Position numbers and translations under genes: made by a program | Assembly: GCA_036986275.1 (NCBI GenBank) | Contig: BTRG01000070.1 | Span: forward strand, 1 to 11,055 | Direction of reading: 5' to 3' | DNA from: BTRG01 sp036986275 | Lineage (GTDB): Bacteria; Pseudomonadota; Gammaproteobacteria; Acidiferrobacterales; SZUA-150 | Length of the DNA stretch: 11,055 bases | The notes under the pieces: generated by a model | Database searches by the model: none | What the model saw: the letters and a program-made list of their open reading frames with translations, nothing else | Told to the model about the DNA's origin: nothing | Shown here: one piece after another, positions 1 through 6,488 of the stretch | Layout: every line of letters begins with the position of its first letter | Position numbering within the stretch: the first letter of the stretch is position 1

Positions 1-20
1 AACCAGGTAGCATCAAGCCC

Positions 21-1127
21 GTGTACTCAAGACTTGTTCGTCCTATTTTGTTTCTGCTCGACGCCGAATTCAGTCATCGTCTGACATTAAGAATCCTGCG
101 CACACTTTATCTCATCCCCGGCATCAGTTTCATAGTGCGGCTGATCTGGGGGGGCCGTACGCACGACATTGGTATTGACGCCATGGGCATGCACTTTCCC
201 AATCCCGTTGGTCTGGCTGCAGGTCTTGATAAGAACGGTGGCAATGCAAGATTTTTTTCAGACATCGGCTTCGGTTTCATCGAACTCGGCACGGTGACGC
301 CCAAACGCCAAAGCGGTAATCCACGCAAACGTTTGTTCCGTTTACCCAGGCACCGTGCGCTGATAAATCGCATGGGCTTTCCCAATATAGGTGTGAACCA
401 TTTTTTACTCAGACTGCGCATGGCCGAACGACGTGGTATCGTTGGCATCAATATCGGTAAAAATGCCAGCACACCAATAGACAAGGCCAGCGATGATTAT
501 CTGGTGGCATTGCAGGCGGTGTATCCCTATGCCAGCTACATCGCCATCAATATTTCCTCTCCCAATACCAATCAACTCAGACAACTGCAAAAAGAAACGG
601 GGCTGGATGAGCTGCTTGGCATCCTGAAAAATGAGCAAATCATGATGGGGAAAACACGCCATCACTATGTACCAATAGCCGTAAAAATTGCACCCGACCT
701 TACTGATGATGAGATCGTCACTATTGCCGAGCTGGTAATGAAGCATAAGATAGATGCTGTTATCGCCACCAACACTACCGTCGAACGTACTGGTGTAGAA
801 AATGAACTGCTGGCACAGGAAAGTGGTGGCCTCAGTGGTCCGCCCCTGAAGCACATGTCTACCGAAATCATACGCAAGCTATACAATCAACTGCAAGGCA
901 AGGTGCCTATCATAGGCGTTGGCGGCATAGAAACGGCGGCCGATGCCTGGGAAAAAATGGTAGCCGGTGCTGATCTCATACAACTCTATACCGCCTTTGT
1001 TTATGAGGGCCCTGCCGTTGTCAGACGTATCACCAGGGGACTGGAGCGACGTGTGCACGCATCCGGATGCGCCAATCTCACCGATGCCATACAGAAGGCA
1101 CGCAGCGGTATACACCTGATGCGTTAG
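21..1127 (+). CDS. pyrD: Dihydroorotate dehydrogenase (quinone), class 2
   Basis: This enzyme oxidises dihydroorotate to orotate in pyrimidine synthesis, using FMN and passing electrons to membrane quinone. The N-terminal ~45 residues (start MYSRLVRPILFLLD) match the class 2 helical extension that docks on the inner membrane and forms the quinone tunnel. The (beta/alpha)8 barrel follows, with PVGLAAGLDKNG (62-73), NRMGFPN (116-122), VGINIGKN (141-148), NISSPNT (177-183, where S180 is at the catalytic-base serine position of class 2 enzymes), VKIAPD (221-226), ATNTT (249-253), GGLSGPPL (269-276) and the phosphate-binding IIGVGGI (297-303). At 368 residues it is somewhat longer than the ~336 of E. 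coli PyrD; the excess lies mostly at the C terminus. The start is GTG at 21, with a possible AGGTAG ribosome site at 5-10, and it aligns with the family N terminus. The end is only 9 bp from the convergent DUF938 gene. Family assignment is secure. Confidence 0.97.
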   Translation: MYSRLVRPILFLLDAEFSHRLTLRILRTLYLIPGISFIVRLIWGGRTHDIGIDAMGMHFPNPVGLAAGLDKNGGNARFFSDIGFGFIELGTVTPKRQSGNPRKRLFRLPRHRALINRMGFPNIGVNHFLLRLRMAERRGIVGINIGKNASTPIDKASDDYLVALQAVYPYASYIAINISSPNTNQLRQLQKETGLDELLGILKNEQIMMGKTRHHYVPIAVKIAPDLTDDEIVTIAELVMKHKIDAVIATNTTVERTGVENELLAQESGGLSGPPLKHMSTEIIRKLYNQLQGKVPIIGVGGIETAADAWEKMVAGADLIQLYTAFVYEGPAVVRRITRGLERRVHASGCANLTDAIQKARSGIHLMR

Positions 1128-1136
1128 ACGGGTACT

Positions 1137-1742
1137 TTATGTCTTGCGCCACCAGATAGAACGATTATTGGCCGGCATGGCCTCGTCGCATTCCAGCAAC
1201 AGGCCTGCTTGTTGCGCCAGGGTATTGACGGCCTCAAAATCGCGTATACCGCTTTGCGGGTCTCTGGCCTGCAACCAGCAATCAAATTGCTCATTGCTGG
1301 GCGCCAGTGGCTGATCATGGTAACGATAAGGACCATAAACATAAAATACTCCACCGGCTGTCAGTACATGTCCGACACCATGAAATAAATTTTCCACCAT
1401 AGCCCACGATACGATATGGATGGTGTTGATACACACAACCGCGTCAACACTGTCTACTGACCAGTCACTATTAACCAGATCAAGATCAATCGGAACCAGG
1501 ATATTTGCTGCACCAGATTCCGCCTTCCAGGCCCTTATGCTGGCATGCTGTTCGGGCAAATCCGCGGGTTGCCAGATCCACCCTGGGTGTCTTGAGGCGA
1601 AATAACTCGCGTGCTGACCTGTGCCACTGCCTATTTCCAGTACAGTCGTCTGTTCAGGTAATGCCCGCGACAATACTTTATCAATATAGGTCTGGTTTCG
1701 ATCGCAGGCAGGTGCAAATTGCTTTTTGTCTTTACCAATCAT
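1137..1742 (-). CDS. DUF938 family SAM-dependent methyltransferase
   Basis: This is a 201-residue class I methyltransferase-fold protein of the DUF938 family, whose substrate is not known to me. Visible marks are the N-terminal FAPACDRN (9-16), a family hallmark; motif I VLEIGSGTGQHA (34-45), which binds S-adenosylmethionine; an acidic residue in PADLPEQ (59-65) at the expected position after strand 2; AVVCINTIHI (101-110) at the motif IV region; YVYGPYRY (134-141); and a C-terminal MPANN (189-193) typical of the family. The ATG start (complement of 1740-1742) places FAPACDRN where it is expected. The gene converges on pyrD with a 9-bp gap and diverges from the tautomerase gene across 43 bp, so its promoter must lie in or near that short gap. 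No signal peptide is visible, so it is expected in the cytoplasm. The family call is firm but the function is unknown. Confidence 0.9.
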   Translation of the reverse strand: MIGKDKKQFAPACDRNQTYIDKVLSRALPEQTTVLEIGSGTGQHASYFASRHPGWIWQPADLPEQHASIRAWKAESGAANILVPIDLDLVNSDWSVDSVDAVVCINTIHIVSWAMVENLFHGVGHVLTAGGVFYVYGPYRYHDQPLAPSNEQFDCWLQARDPQSGIRDFEAVNTLAQQAGLLLECDEAMPANNRSIWWRKT

Positions 1743-1771
1743 AAAGGTATGATAAACCCTGTGATGATATC

Positions 1772-1776
1772 AGGAG
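1772..1776 (+). promoter_or_regulatory. Ribosome binding site of the tautomerase gene
   Basis: AGGAG lies 9 bases before the ATG at 1786. It supports that start, which also puts the catalytic proline directly after the initiator methionine. Confidence 0.75.
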
Positions 1777-1785
1777 CCGGCGAGC

Positions 1786-2130
1786 ATGCCCTATCTCAGA
1801 ATCCAGACCAACCTGGAACTCAGTGAAGCCAAAAAGAATGCAATTCTGCCTTTGGCCTCGAACGTGGTTTCCAGTGAACTGGGTAAACCGGAAAACTACG
1901 TCATGGTGTCTTTTGCGCCCCCACAGCCCATGATGTTTGCCGGCTCGAATGAGCCTTGCGCCTATCTTGAACTCAAGTCCATTGGTCTGCCTGAGTCCAG
2001 GACCAAGCACCTGTCTTCGGTTCTGTGCCGACTTATGGAGTCAGAACTCGAACTGGCAGCCGATCGTGTTTATGTTGAATTTACGGATGCCGCCCGCAGT
2101 ATGTGGGGCTGGAACGGCGGGACATTCTAA
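1786..2130 (+). CDS. MIF-like tautomerase (phenylpyruvate tautomerase family)
   Basis: This 114-residue protein is homologous along its whole length to macrophage migration inhibitory factor (MIF) and related tautomerases, which form trimers. It begins MPYLRIQTN. Pro2 becomes the N-terminal catalytic base after methionine removal. Lys34 in LGKPENYV (32-39) matches the active-site lysine of MIF, and NEPCAYLELKSIG (55-67) and DRVYVEF (93-99) are very close to the animal MIF core. It ends with WGWNGGTF, like the MIF C terminus. Differences from MIF: the CxxC motif is reduced to a single cysteine (C58, with L61 in place of the second cysteine), and the C-terminal active-site Tyr/Asn positions appear to be Phe99 and Asp101. 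Substrate choice may therefore differ. The biological substrate in bacteria is unclear. A GST gene follows 27 bp downstream on the same strand, so the two may be co-transcribed. Confidence 0.9.
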   Translation: MPYLRIQTNLELSEAKKNAILPLASNVVSSELGKPENYVMVSFAPPQPMMFAGSNEPCAYLELKSIGLPESRTKHLSSVLCRLMESELELAADRVYVEFTDAARSMWGWNGGTF

Positions 2131-2146
2131 ATTATCTAGAACAAGC

Positions 2147-2150
2147 AGGA
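2147..2150 (+). promoter_or_regulatory. Ribosome binding site of the GST gene
   Basis: AGGA lies 7 bases before the ATG at 2158. A second ATG at 2153 is out of frame, so this site favours the 2158 start. Confidence 0.6.
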
Positions 2151-2157
2151 ACATGTC

Positions 2158-2760
2158 ATGCAATTAATTGCTTCCCTGACCAGCCCCTTTGCCAGAAAAG
2201 TGCGTATCATTCTGGAAGAGAAACAGCTGGAGTATGAACTGGTGCAGGACCTGCCTTTTAGCGCCAACACACGTACCCCCCAATTCAATCCACTCGGCAA
2301 GGTACCCGTACTGATACTGCATGACGGTAGTTGCCTGTATGATTCACGCGTTATCGTAGAATACCTTGAAGAGGAATATGACGAAACAGTCTTGCTGCCG
2401 GCTGCCCAGCGCATCGATGTACGTTGTTGGGAGGCCCTAGCGGATGGAATTTGCGATGCTGCGGTGAACATCTTTCTTGAATCAAAACGGCCCAAAGAAC
2501 AACAAAGTCAGGACTGGATAGATCGACAGCATACAAAAATTGTTAGGGGACTGGATGCAATGAATGATGATCTGGGAACGGCTCGATGGTGTTCAGGGAA
2601 TGAACTCAGCCTGGCGGATATTGCTGTTGGCTGCGCTTTGGGCTACCTGGACCTTCGCCTTACCGATCTGGCATGGCGTGAAAACTTCCATCATCTCGAC
2701 AGACTGGCACTAGAACTGGCTGAACGCCCTTCATTTAGCAGCACAGCGCCAACAGATTAA
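2158..2760 (+). CDS. Glutathione S-transferase family protein, YibF-like
   Basis: This is a 200-residue soluble GST-fold protein. The N-terminal thioredoxin-like domain (1-80) carries SLTSPFARKVRI (6-17), with Ser9 at the usual thiol-activating position; NPLGKVPVL (44-52) with the cis-proline P50; and CLYDSRVIVEYLEE (59-72), where D62-S63 form the glutathione-gamma-glutamyl contact. The helical C-terminal domain begins near residue 85 with RIDVRCWEALADGICDA, and it holds the N-capping motif SLADIAVGCALGYLD (151-165). Order and spacing resemble E. coli YibF, including the NPLGKVP and ALADGI..A segments and the end at FSSTAPTD. The substrate is unknown; such proteins may act in detoxification or redox repair. 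The gene follows the tautomerase by 27 bp and converges on the diguanylate cyclase gene with a 15-bp gap. Confidence 0.92.
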   Translation: MQLIASLTSPFARKVRIILEEKQLEYELVQDLPFSANTRTPQFNPLGKVPVLILHDGSCLYDSRVIVEYLEEEYDETVLLPAAQRIDVRCWEALADGICDAAVNIFLESKRPKEQQSQDWIDRQHTKIVRGLDAMNDDLGTARWCSGNELSLADIAVGCALGYLDLRLTDLAWRENFHHLDRLALELAERPSFSSTAPTD

Positions 2761-2775
2761 GCTGCAACCGAACAT

Positions 2776-4335
2776 TCAGGCATACTTTAGACGGCTGTCC
2801 CAGGCCACCACCTTGTTGCGCCCGCTTTGTTTGGCGCTATACAAGGCGTTGTCCGCACGTCCCAACGCCATGCTCAATGTATCGCCTTTGTCATTATTGA
2901 CGCTGGCCACACCGGTACTGGTAGACATGGTGATTTCTGACAGTCCGTAGAATACCGGGCGTTGCTCCGTGGAGCTGCGTATCTTCTCCGCCAATACCAT
3001 GGCGCCCTCTTCATCGCCTGTACTTAGCACGAGAAATTCCTCGCCCCCGATTCTGAAGATAAAATCACTGACACGGCAACAGTCTTTCAGGATTCTTGCA
3101 AAGTGTTTCAGGCAGGCATCGCCCGCCAGGTGCCCATATTGATCATTCAGATTCTTAAAATAATCCAGGTCAAGCAACAACACGACCAACTGCTTCCCTT
3201 GCCGATCTGCTTCGGACCGCAACTTTGGGAATAACTCATACAGGTGTCTACGATTATATAAACCTGTTAATTCGTCGGTTGCCGCCTGTTGTTGCAGTAG
3301 TTTCTGGGTTTTTTCTATCTCATCCTGTTTCTCTTTCAAGTTTTTCACCAGCAACGAAAACTGGCGGGTTAAATATCCTATTTCATCACTCACATCGTGC
3401 TCGGGGATATCGGGAAACTTTCCCTCACTGACATCCTTCATGCGCAATAACAGGCGTCTCAATGGCGTGCTGAAATTCCTCAGCATCAGAAAACCCGCGC
3501 CCAGTATTCCAATCGCCCCCACAAATGCCAGGACAATACTTTTATTTTTAATGGCCTCAAGTGGCGTTATAAACTCCGACTCGGCAATGCCTAGCCACAG
3601 TGTTGGTAATCTACCACTTGCATTGGGGAGTGAAATGCTGCGAACCAGATAATCATTTCCATTGATTCTAGCAACACCATCATCCGGCAGGAACCTTCTG
3701 TTGCCTACCGTTACATCCAGTGTTGAATGGACCAACATACCATCGATTTCTAGAAACAGCTGACTCTGAGTCTGGCGCGCAAGCCTGTTCATCCATTCCT
3801 TGCCCAGAGTATTGGATAAGATGACATTCCCCAGAAACTTTTGCCGGTAATAAATTGGCGCGCTGGCAATCAACTCCAGGTTCTGACCGTTATAGAAATA
3901 GAATTGATCGTCAAGTGGGCCATGCTGTTTATTGCGTTCTTTAACTGCGTTTATCAGGGCAACTCGATCTGTCCCCAATAAAGGCTTACCGGTATTGGAC
4001 AATATGACCGCCTTATCAATAGGCAACCATCCAAACTGACGCTGGAATAATTTCTCTAACGGTGCGGACTCTGTCTCGATATTGACAATAACAAATGTAT
4101 ACTCACTTAAGGCGACATTGCTGCGTATCATGCGTGCGCGTTGACGCAAGGCGTTGAGTTCCGAACCCAGACTGCCATGAATCTGGTCAACAATACGATG
4201 GATAGTGTGATCGGCCTGTTTGATGACAACCTGGCGACTGGCGTCATAGGAAAAGATGAGTACGCCTATGACAAATACCAGTAGCAGGGCCATATAAAGG
4301 ACCAGCCGGTTATGATACGTGCTTGGAATAATCAA
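2776..4335 (-). CDS. Membrane diguanylate cyclase: periplasmic sensor, HAMP, GGDEF
   Basis: This protein makes cyclic di-GMP from two GTP, probably in response to a periplasmic signal. Order of parts: transmembrane helix ~11-30; a periplasmic sensor region ~31-262 that looks like a double Cache fold (AVILSNTGKPLLG 109-121 and FLGNVILSNTLG 167-178), though I assign that fold only by pattern; transmembrane helix ~265-286; HAMP ~287-339; a glutamine-rich linker ~340-352; and a GGDEF domain ~353-512. The domain has DELTGLYNRR (354-363), LDLDYFKNLND (388-398), the active-site GGEEF (430-434), and RVSD (421-424) five residues before it, which is the RxxD product-inhibition site. The enzyme is therefore expected to be active and feedback-inhibited. 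The start is TTG with no clear ribosome site. It lies 9 bp after the binding-protein stop and in the same frame. An ATG at residue 15 (4293) is an alternative but would cut into helix 1. Confidence 0.93.
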   Translation of the reverse strand: MIIPSTYHNRLVLYMALLLVFVIGVLIFSYDASRQVVIKQADHTIHRIVDQIHGSLGSELNALRQRARMIRSNVALSEYTFVIVNIETESAPLEKLFQRQFGWLPIDKAVILSNTGKPLLGTDRVALINAVKERNKQHGPLDDQFYFYNGQNLELIASAPIYYRQKFLGNVILSNTLGKEWMNRLARQTQSQLFLEIDGMLVHSTLDVTVGNRRFLPDDGVARINGNDYLVRSISLPNASGRLPTLWLGIAESEFITPLEAIKNKSIVLAFVGAIGILGAGFLMLRNFSTPLRRLLLRMKDVSEGKFPDIPEHDVSDEIGYLTRQFSLLVKNLKEKQDEIEKTQKLLQQQAATDELTGLYNRRHLYELFPKLRSEADRQGKQLVVLLLDLDYFKNLNDQYGHLAGDACLKHFARILKDCCRVSDFIFRIGGEEFLVLSTGDEEGAMVLAEKIRSSTEQRPVFYGLSEITMSTSTGVASVNNDKGDTLSMALGRADNALYSAKQSGRNKVVAWDSRLKYA

Positions 4336-4344
4336 GGTAATGCT

Positions 4345-5199
4345 CTAGTGCGTAGGCAACAATCCATATCGATCCGCCAACTTGCGAAAACCGGGGCCCT
4401 TCTGCACTTCTTTCAGCATACCTTTCAGTTCTTTAGATATAGTCCCATGCGTCACCGCCGACAGAGTACGGTAGAAAGGATAGGATTTAGCTTTCAGGTT
4501 TGCGGCATTGGGCGCATTGCCATCGACCGTAATCACCTTCACACCCCCGTGATCATCAAAATTCCAGGTGGCACCGGTGTGGCCGATAGCCTCAGTGAAA
4601 TCACCCACCCTTTTTACCATTTCAGCAGCGCTACGAACATTCAACCTGTCCTTCCGGAATAATGCCGGCGCAGGCAATATGGTCTTCCAATGTCCAGGTC
4701 TCTGTTTACAGTGCAGGCGCGTCACCACCACGATGGGTTTATCCGCACCACCTACTTCGGCCCAGTTTGTGATATCACCCCGAAAAATTGCACGCACCTG
4801 GCTGGAAGACAGATTGGTAACAGGGTTGTCACGATGGACCAGAATCACTATCGGCTCTATGGCAAAATCGTGCACGACCAGACCTTCATTGTTAACTTCA
4901 TCAGCGCCCAAAGGACAACAGACAAAACCAAAACTCTCCGCGCCGGGTTTGTTTTTCTTTGCCGTCTTGATACCGGCATTGCAACCGGCGCCCAGCATGG
5001 ATCCACGACCGTAAAGCTTTAGTGTGCGACCGAATTTGTTTTCCAGGTCGGCCTTGAGTTCATTGAAAACAATCCAGGAAAAGTGCGCACCCGCCCCGGT
5101 AATCTCATTACCGGGCCTCGGGGCATCCTCAGCCATAGATACCGTGCCGCCAAAGAAAAGCAACACGAGCGCAATCATGGACTTATACACAACAGACAT
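4345..5199 (-). CDS. Periplasmic PstS-like substrate-binding protein with unusual cysteines
   Basis: This is a 284-residue secreted solute-binding protein of the phosphate-binding (PstS-like, PBP type 2) superfamily. It has a hydrophobic signal sequence (8-20) with likely cleavage after SMA (21-23). Family marks are NEITGAGAHF (31-40) and NPVTNLSSSQVRAIFRGDITNWAEVGG (125-151), the latter very typical of PstS. Where PstS has its phosphate-binding loops, this protein differs: GAGCNAGIK (70-78) replaces the plain SGAGIK-type loop, and TRLHCKQRPGHW (160-171) sits where an SGT-type loop is expected. It has cysteines C73, C94, C95 and C164, plus H163 and H170 next to the last. Disulfides or metal/cofactor binding are possible; phosphate binding should not be assumed. 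No ABC permease or ATPase is adjacent. The diguanylate cyclase gene follows after 9 bp, so a sensing role is more likely than uptake. Confidence 0.82.
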   Translation of the reverse strand: MSVVYKSMIALVLLFFGGTVSMAEDAPRPGNEITGAGAHFSWIVFNELKADLENKFGRTLKLYGRGSMLGAGCNAGIKTAKKNKPGAESFGFVCCPLGADEVNNEGLVVHDFAIEPIVILVHRDNPVTNLSSSQVRAIFRGDITNWAEVGGADKPIVVVTRLHCKQRPGHWKTILPAPALFRKDRLNVRSAAEMVKRVGDFTEAIGHTGATWNFDDHGGVKVITVDGNAPNAANLKAKSYPFYRTLSAVTHGTISKELKGMLKEVQKGPGFRKLADRYGLLPTH

Positions 5200-5237
5200 A
5201 TAGACGACCCCGGCGCAGACCTACCTGCAATAACTGC

Positions 5238-5258
5238 TTAATCACTGAGGAAAAACAT
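5238..5258 (-). other. Possible six-codon leader ORF before the binding-protein gene
   Basis: On the minus strand a strong GGAGG (complement of 5266-5270) lies 7 bases before an ATG (complement of 5256-5258). The ATG opens a six-codon frame, MFFLSD, ending in TAA. The binding-protein start lies 38 bases after this stop, in another frame. It may be a translated leader, or chance; the binding-protein gene itself has only a weak ribosome site. Confidence 0.25.
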
Positions 5259-5300
5259 CGGCAAACCTCCAAACCGGGAATTCAATAACCCCAATTTAAG

Positions 5301-5342
5301 AATAGACCGCTCATACCTTATAATAGACCACTCACGCCTTTT
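5301..5342. repeat. Two tandem 21-bp imperfect repeats
   Basis: Units 5301-5321 and 5322-5342 are head-to-tail with 17 of 21 positions identical. Each begins AATAGACC, followed by a near-identical CTCA and CCTT. The 21-bp period is two turns of B-DNA, so a protein bound to both units would lie on one face. The pair lies in the 176-bp gap between the aminotransferase stop and the binding-protein start, about 100-145 bp upstream of the latter. It may be an operator. No clear sigma70 promoter was found beside it. Confidence 0.6.
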
Positions 5343-5375
5343 CTGGGGCGGAAAGAGGGGAATAAAGATAAAAAA

Positions 5376-6488
5376 TTAGAGGATTTCTTTAATGAGGTTA
5401 TAGACCCGGTGGATATGGCTTTCGGGCATGGTGGGGTAGATCGGCAAGGACAGGGCCTCGGTAGAGGTCTGCTCGGATACCGGCAGATCACCGACCTGAT
5501 AACCCAGGCCGGAATACACCGGCTGTAAATGCAGGGGCTGTGGATAGCACAGCGAGGTAGCCACATTGTGGTCGCTCAAATGTTGACGCACGGCGTCGCG
5601 CCTGGGCGTGCGTATCGTGTAGAGATTAAAGGCATGACCGCCATGGCTGGGCAGGAGCGGGGGTATCACCGCCGTATCGGCCAAGGCAACCGTATAGGCC
5701 TCGGCTACTTTACGGCGACCCGCTATGGCCTGTTCAATTGCGCGTAATTTTATACGCAAAAGCGATGCCTGTATCTCGTCCAGGCGACTGTTAGCGCCTA
5801 TCTCATCATGAACGAAAGGCCGCACAGCACCATGGTTACGCGTTTTACGTATGGAATCCACCAGGGCGGCATCATTGGTGGTAATCACCCCACCATCGCC
5901 GTAGCCACCCAACACCTTGGTAGGATAGAAGCTGAAACATCCAGTCGTACCCATACTGCCGACCTTGGCATCCCCCACCGAGGCGCCAAAGGCCTGGGCA
6001 GCGTCTTCAACCACTTTAAGATTATGCTCATTGGCAATCGCCATGATGGCATCCATATCAGCAGGATTACCGAAGATATGTACCGGCATGATGGCGCGCG
6101 TCTTGCCGGTCAGGCTGGCGCGCACGCTGTCCGGATCAAGATTAAAACTATCGGGCAGAATGTCGGCAAACACCGGGGTGGCGCCAACAATGCTGATGGA
6201 CTCAGGGCTGGCAAAGAATGTGTACGGTGAGGTGATCACCTCATCACCGGGACCTATGCCCAATGCCCTCAATGACAACGCCAGGGCATCAGTCCCATTG
6301 GCCACACCGATGGCATGCCGGGTGCCCACATAAGCCGCCACTTCTTTTTCAAAGGCGACAACATTGGGGCCCAGGACAAAACTGCCCTGGCTGCCGGTTA
6401 CACGTATGGACTCTAACCACTCCGCCTGCAGTGCACTGAATTCTTCGGAGAGGTTCAAAAATGGCACCTTATCGACTACATCATGCAT
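5376..6488 (-). CDS. DegT/DnrJ/EryC1/StrS sugar-nucleotide aminotransferase (GnnB- or WbpE-like)
   Basis: This PLP-dependent enzyme is expected to convert a keto sugar nucleotide, made by the overlapping dehydrogenase, into an amino sugar, usually with glutamate as amino donor. The 370 residues show the whole family pattern: VPFLNLSEEF (8-17), NGTDALALSLRALG (64-77), GDEVITSPYTFFAS (81-94), MPVHIFGNPADMD (134-146), VVEDAAQAFGA (159-169) with D162 contacting the PLP ring, CFSFYPTKVLGGYGDGG (184-200) with K191 as the Schiff-base lysine, RNHGA (217-221), NSRLDEIQA (233-241) and CYPQPLHLQPVY (314-325). The start overlaps the end of the dehydrogenase gene by 13 bp and has AAGGAG upstream, suggesting translational coupling. 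Partner type favours a 3-keto substrate (GnnB of lipid A synthesis, or WbpE/WlbC of surface polysaccharide). The exact sugar cannot be settled from this sequence. Confidence 0.9.
   Translation of the reverse strand: MHDVVDKVPFLNLSEEFSALQAEWLESIRVTGSQGSFVLGPNVVAFEKEVAAYVGTRHAIGVANGTDALALSLRALGIGPGDEVITSPYTFFASPESISIVGATPVFADILPDSFNLDPDSVRASLTGKTRAIMPVHIFGNPADMDAIMAIANEHNLKVVEDAAQAFGASVGDAKVGSMGTTGCFSFYPTKVLGGYGDGGVITTNDAALVDSIRKTRNHGAVRPFVHDEIGANSRLDEIQASLLRIKLRAIEQAIAGRRKVAEAYTVALADTAVIPPLLPSHGGHAFNLYTIRTPRRDAVRQHLSDHNVATSLCYPQPLHLQPVYSGLGYQVGDLPVSEQTSTEALSLPIYPTMPESHIHRVYNLIKEIL

Noticed and set aside
405..854. Antisense open frame of 149 codons inside pyrD
   Set aside because: It lies wholly opposite a clear pyrD frame and has no family features.
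1128..1136. Terminator between the convergent pyrD and DUF938 genes
   Set aside because: The gap is 9 bp and no GC-rich hairpin with a T-run was found across the junction. The same holds for the 15-bp gap at 2761-2775.
5241..5300. GGCAAACC-containing stretch on the plus strand, resembling part of the GEMM-I c-di-GMP riboswitch
   Set aside because: The partner ACGCAAAGCC-type segment and the second helix are absent, and both flanking genes are on the minus strand, so it would face the wrong way.
5319..5324. Perfect TATAAT on the plus strand inside the 21-bp repeat
   Set aside because: There is no good -35 box at the right spacing, and it would point into the 3' end of the minus-strand aminotransferase gene.
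5301..5342. Possible CRISPR or satellite array
   Set aside because: There are only two contiguous units with no spacers, and no cas genes are nearby.
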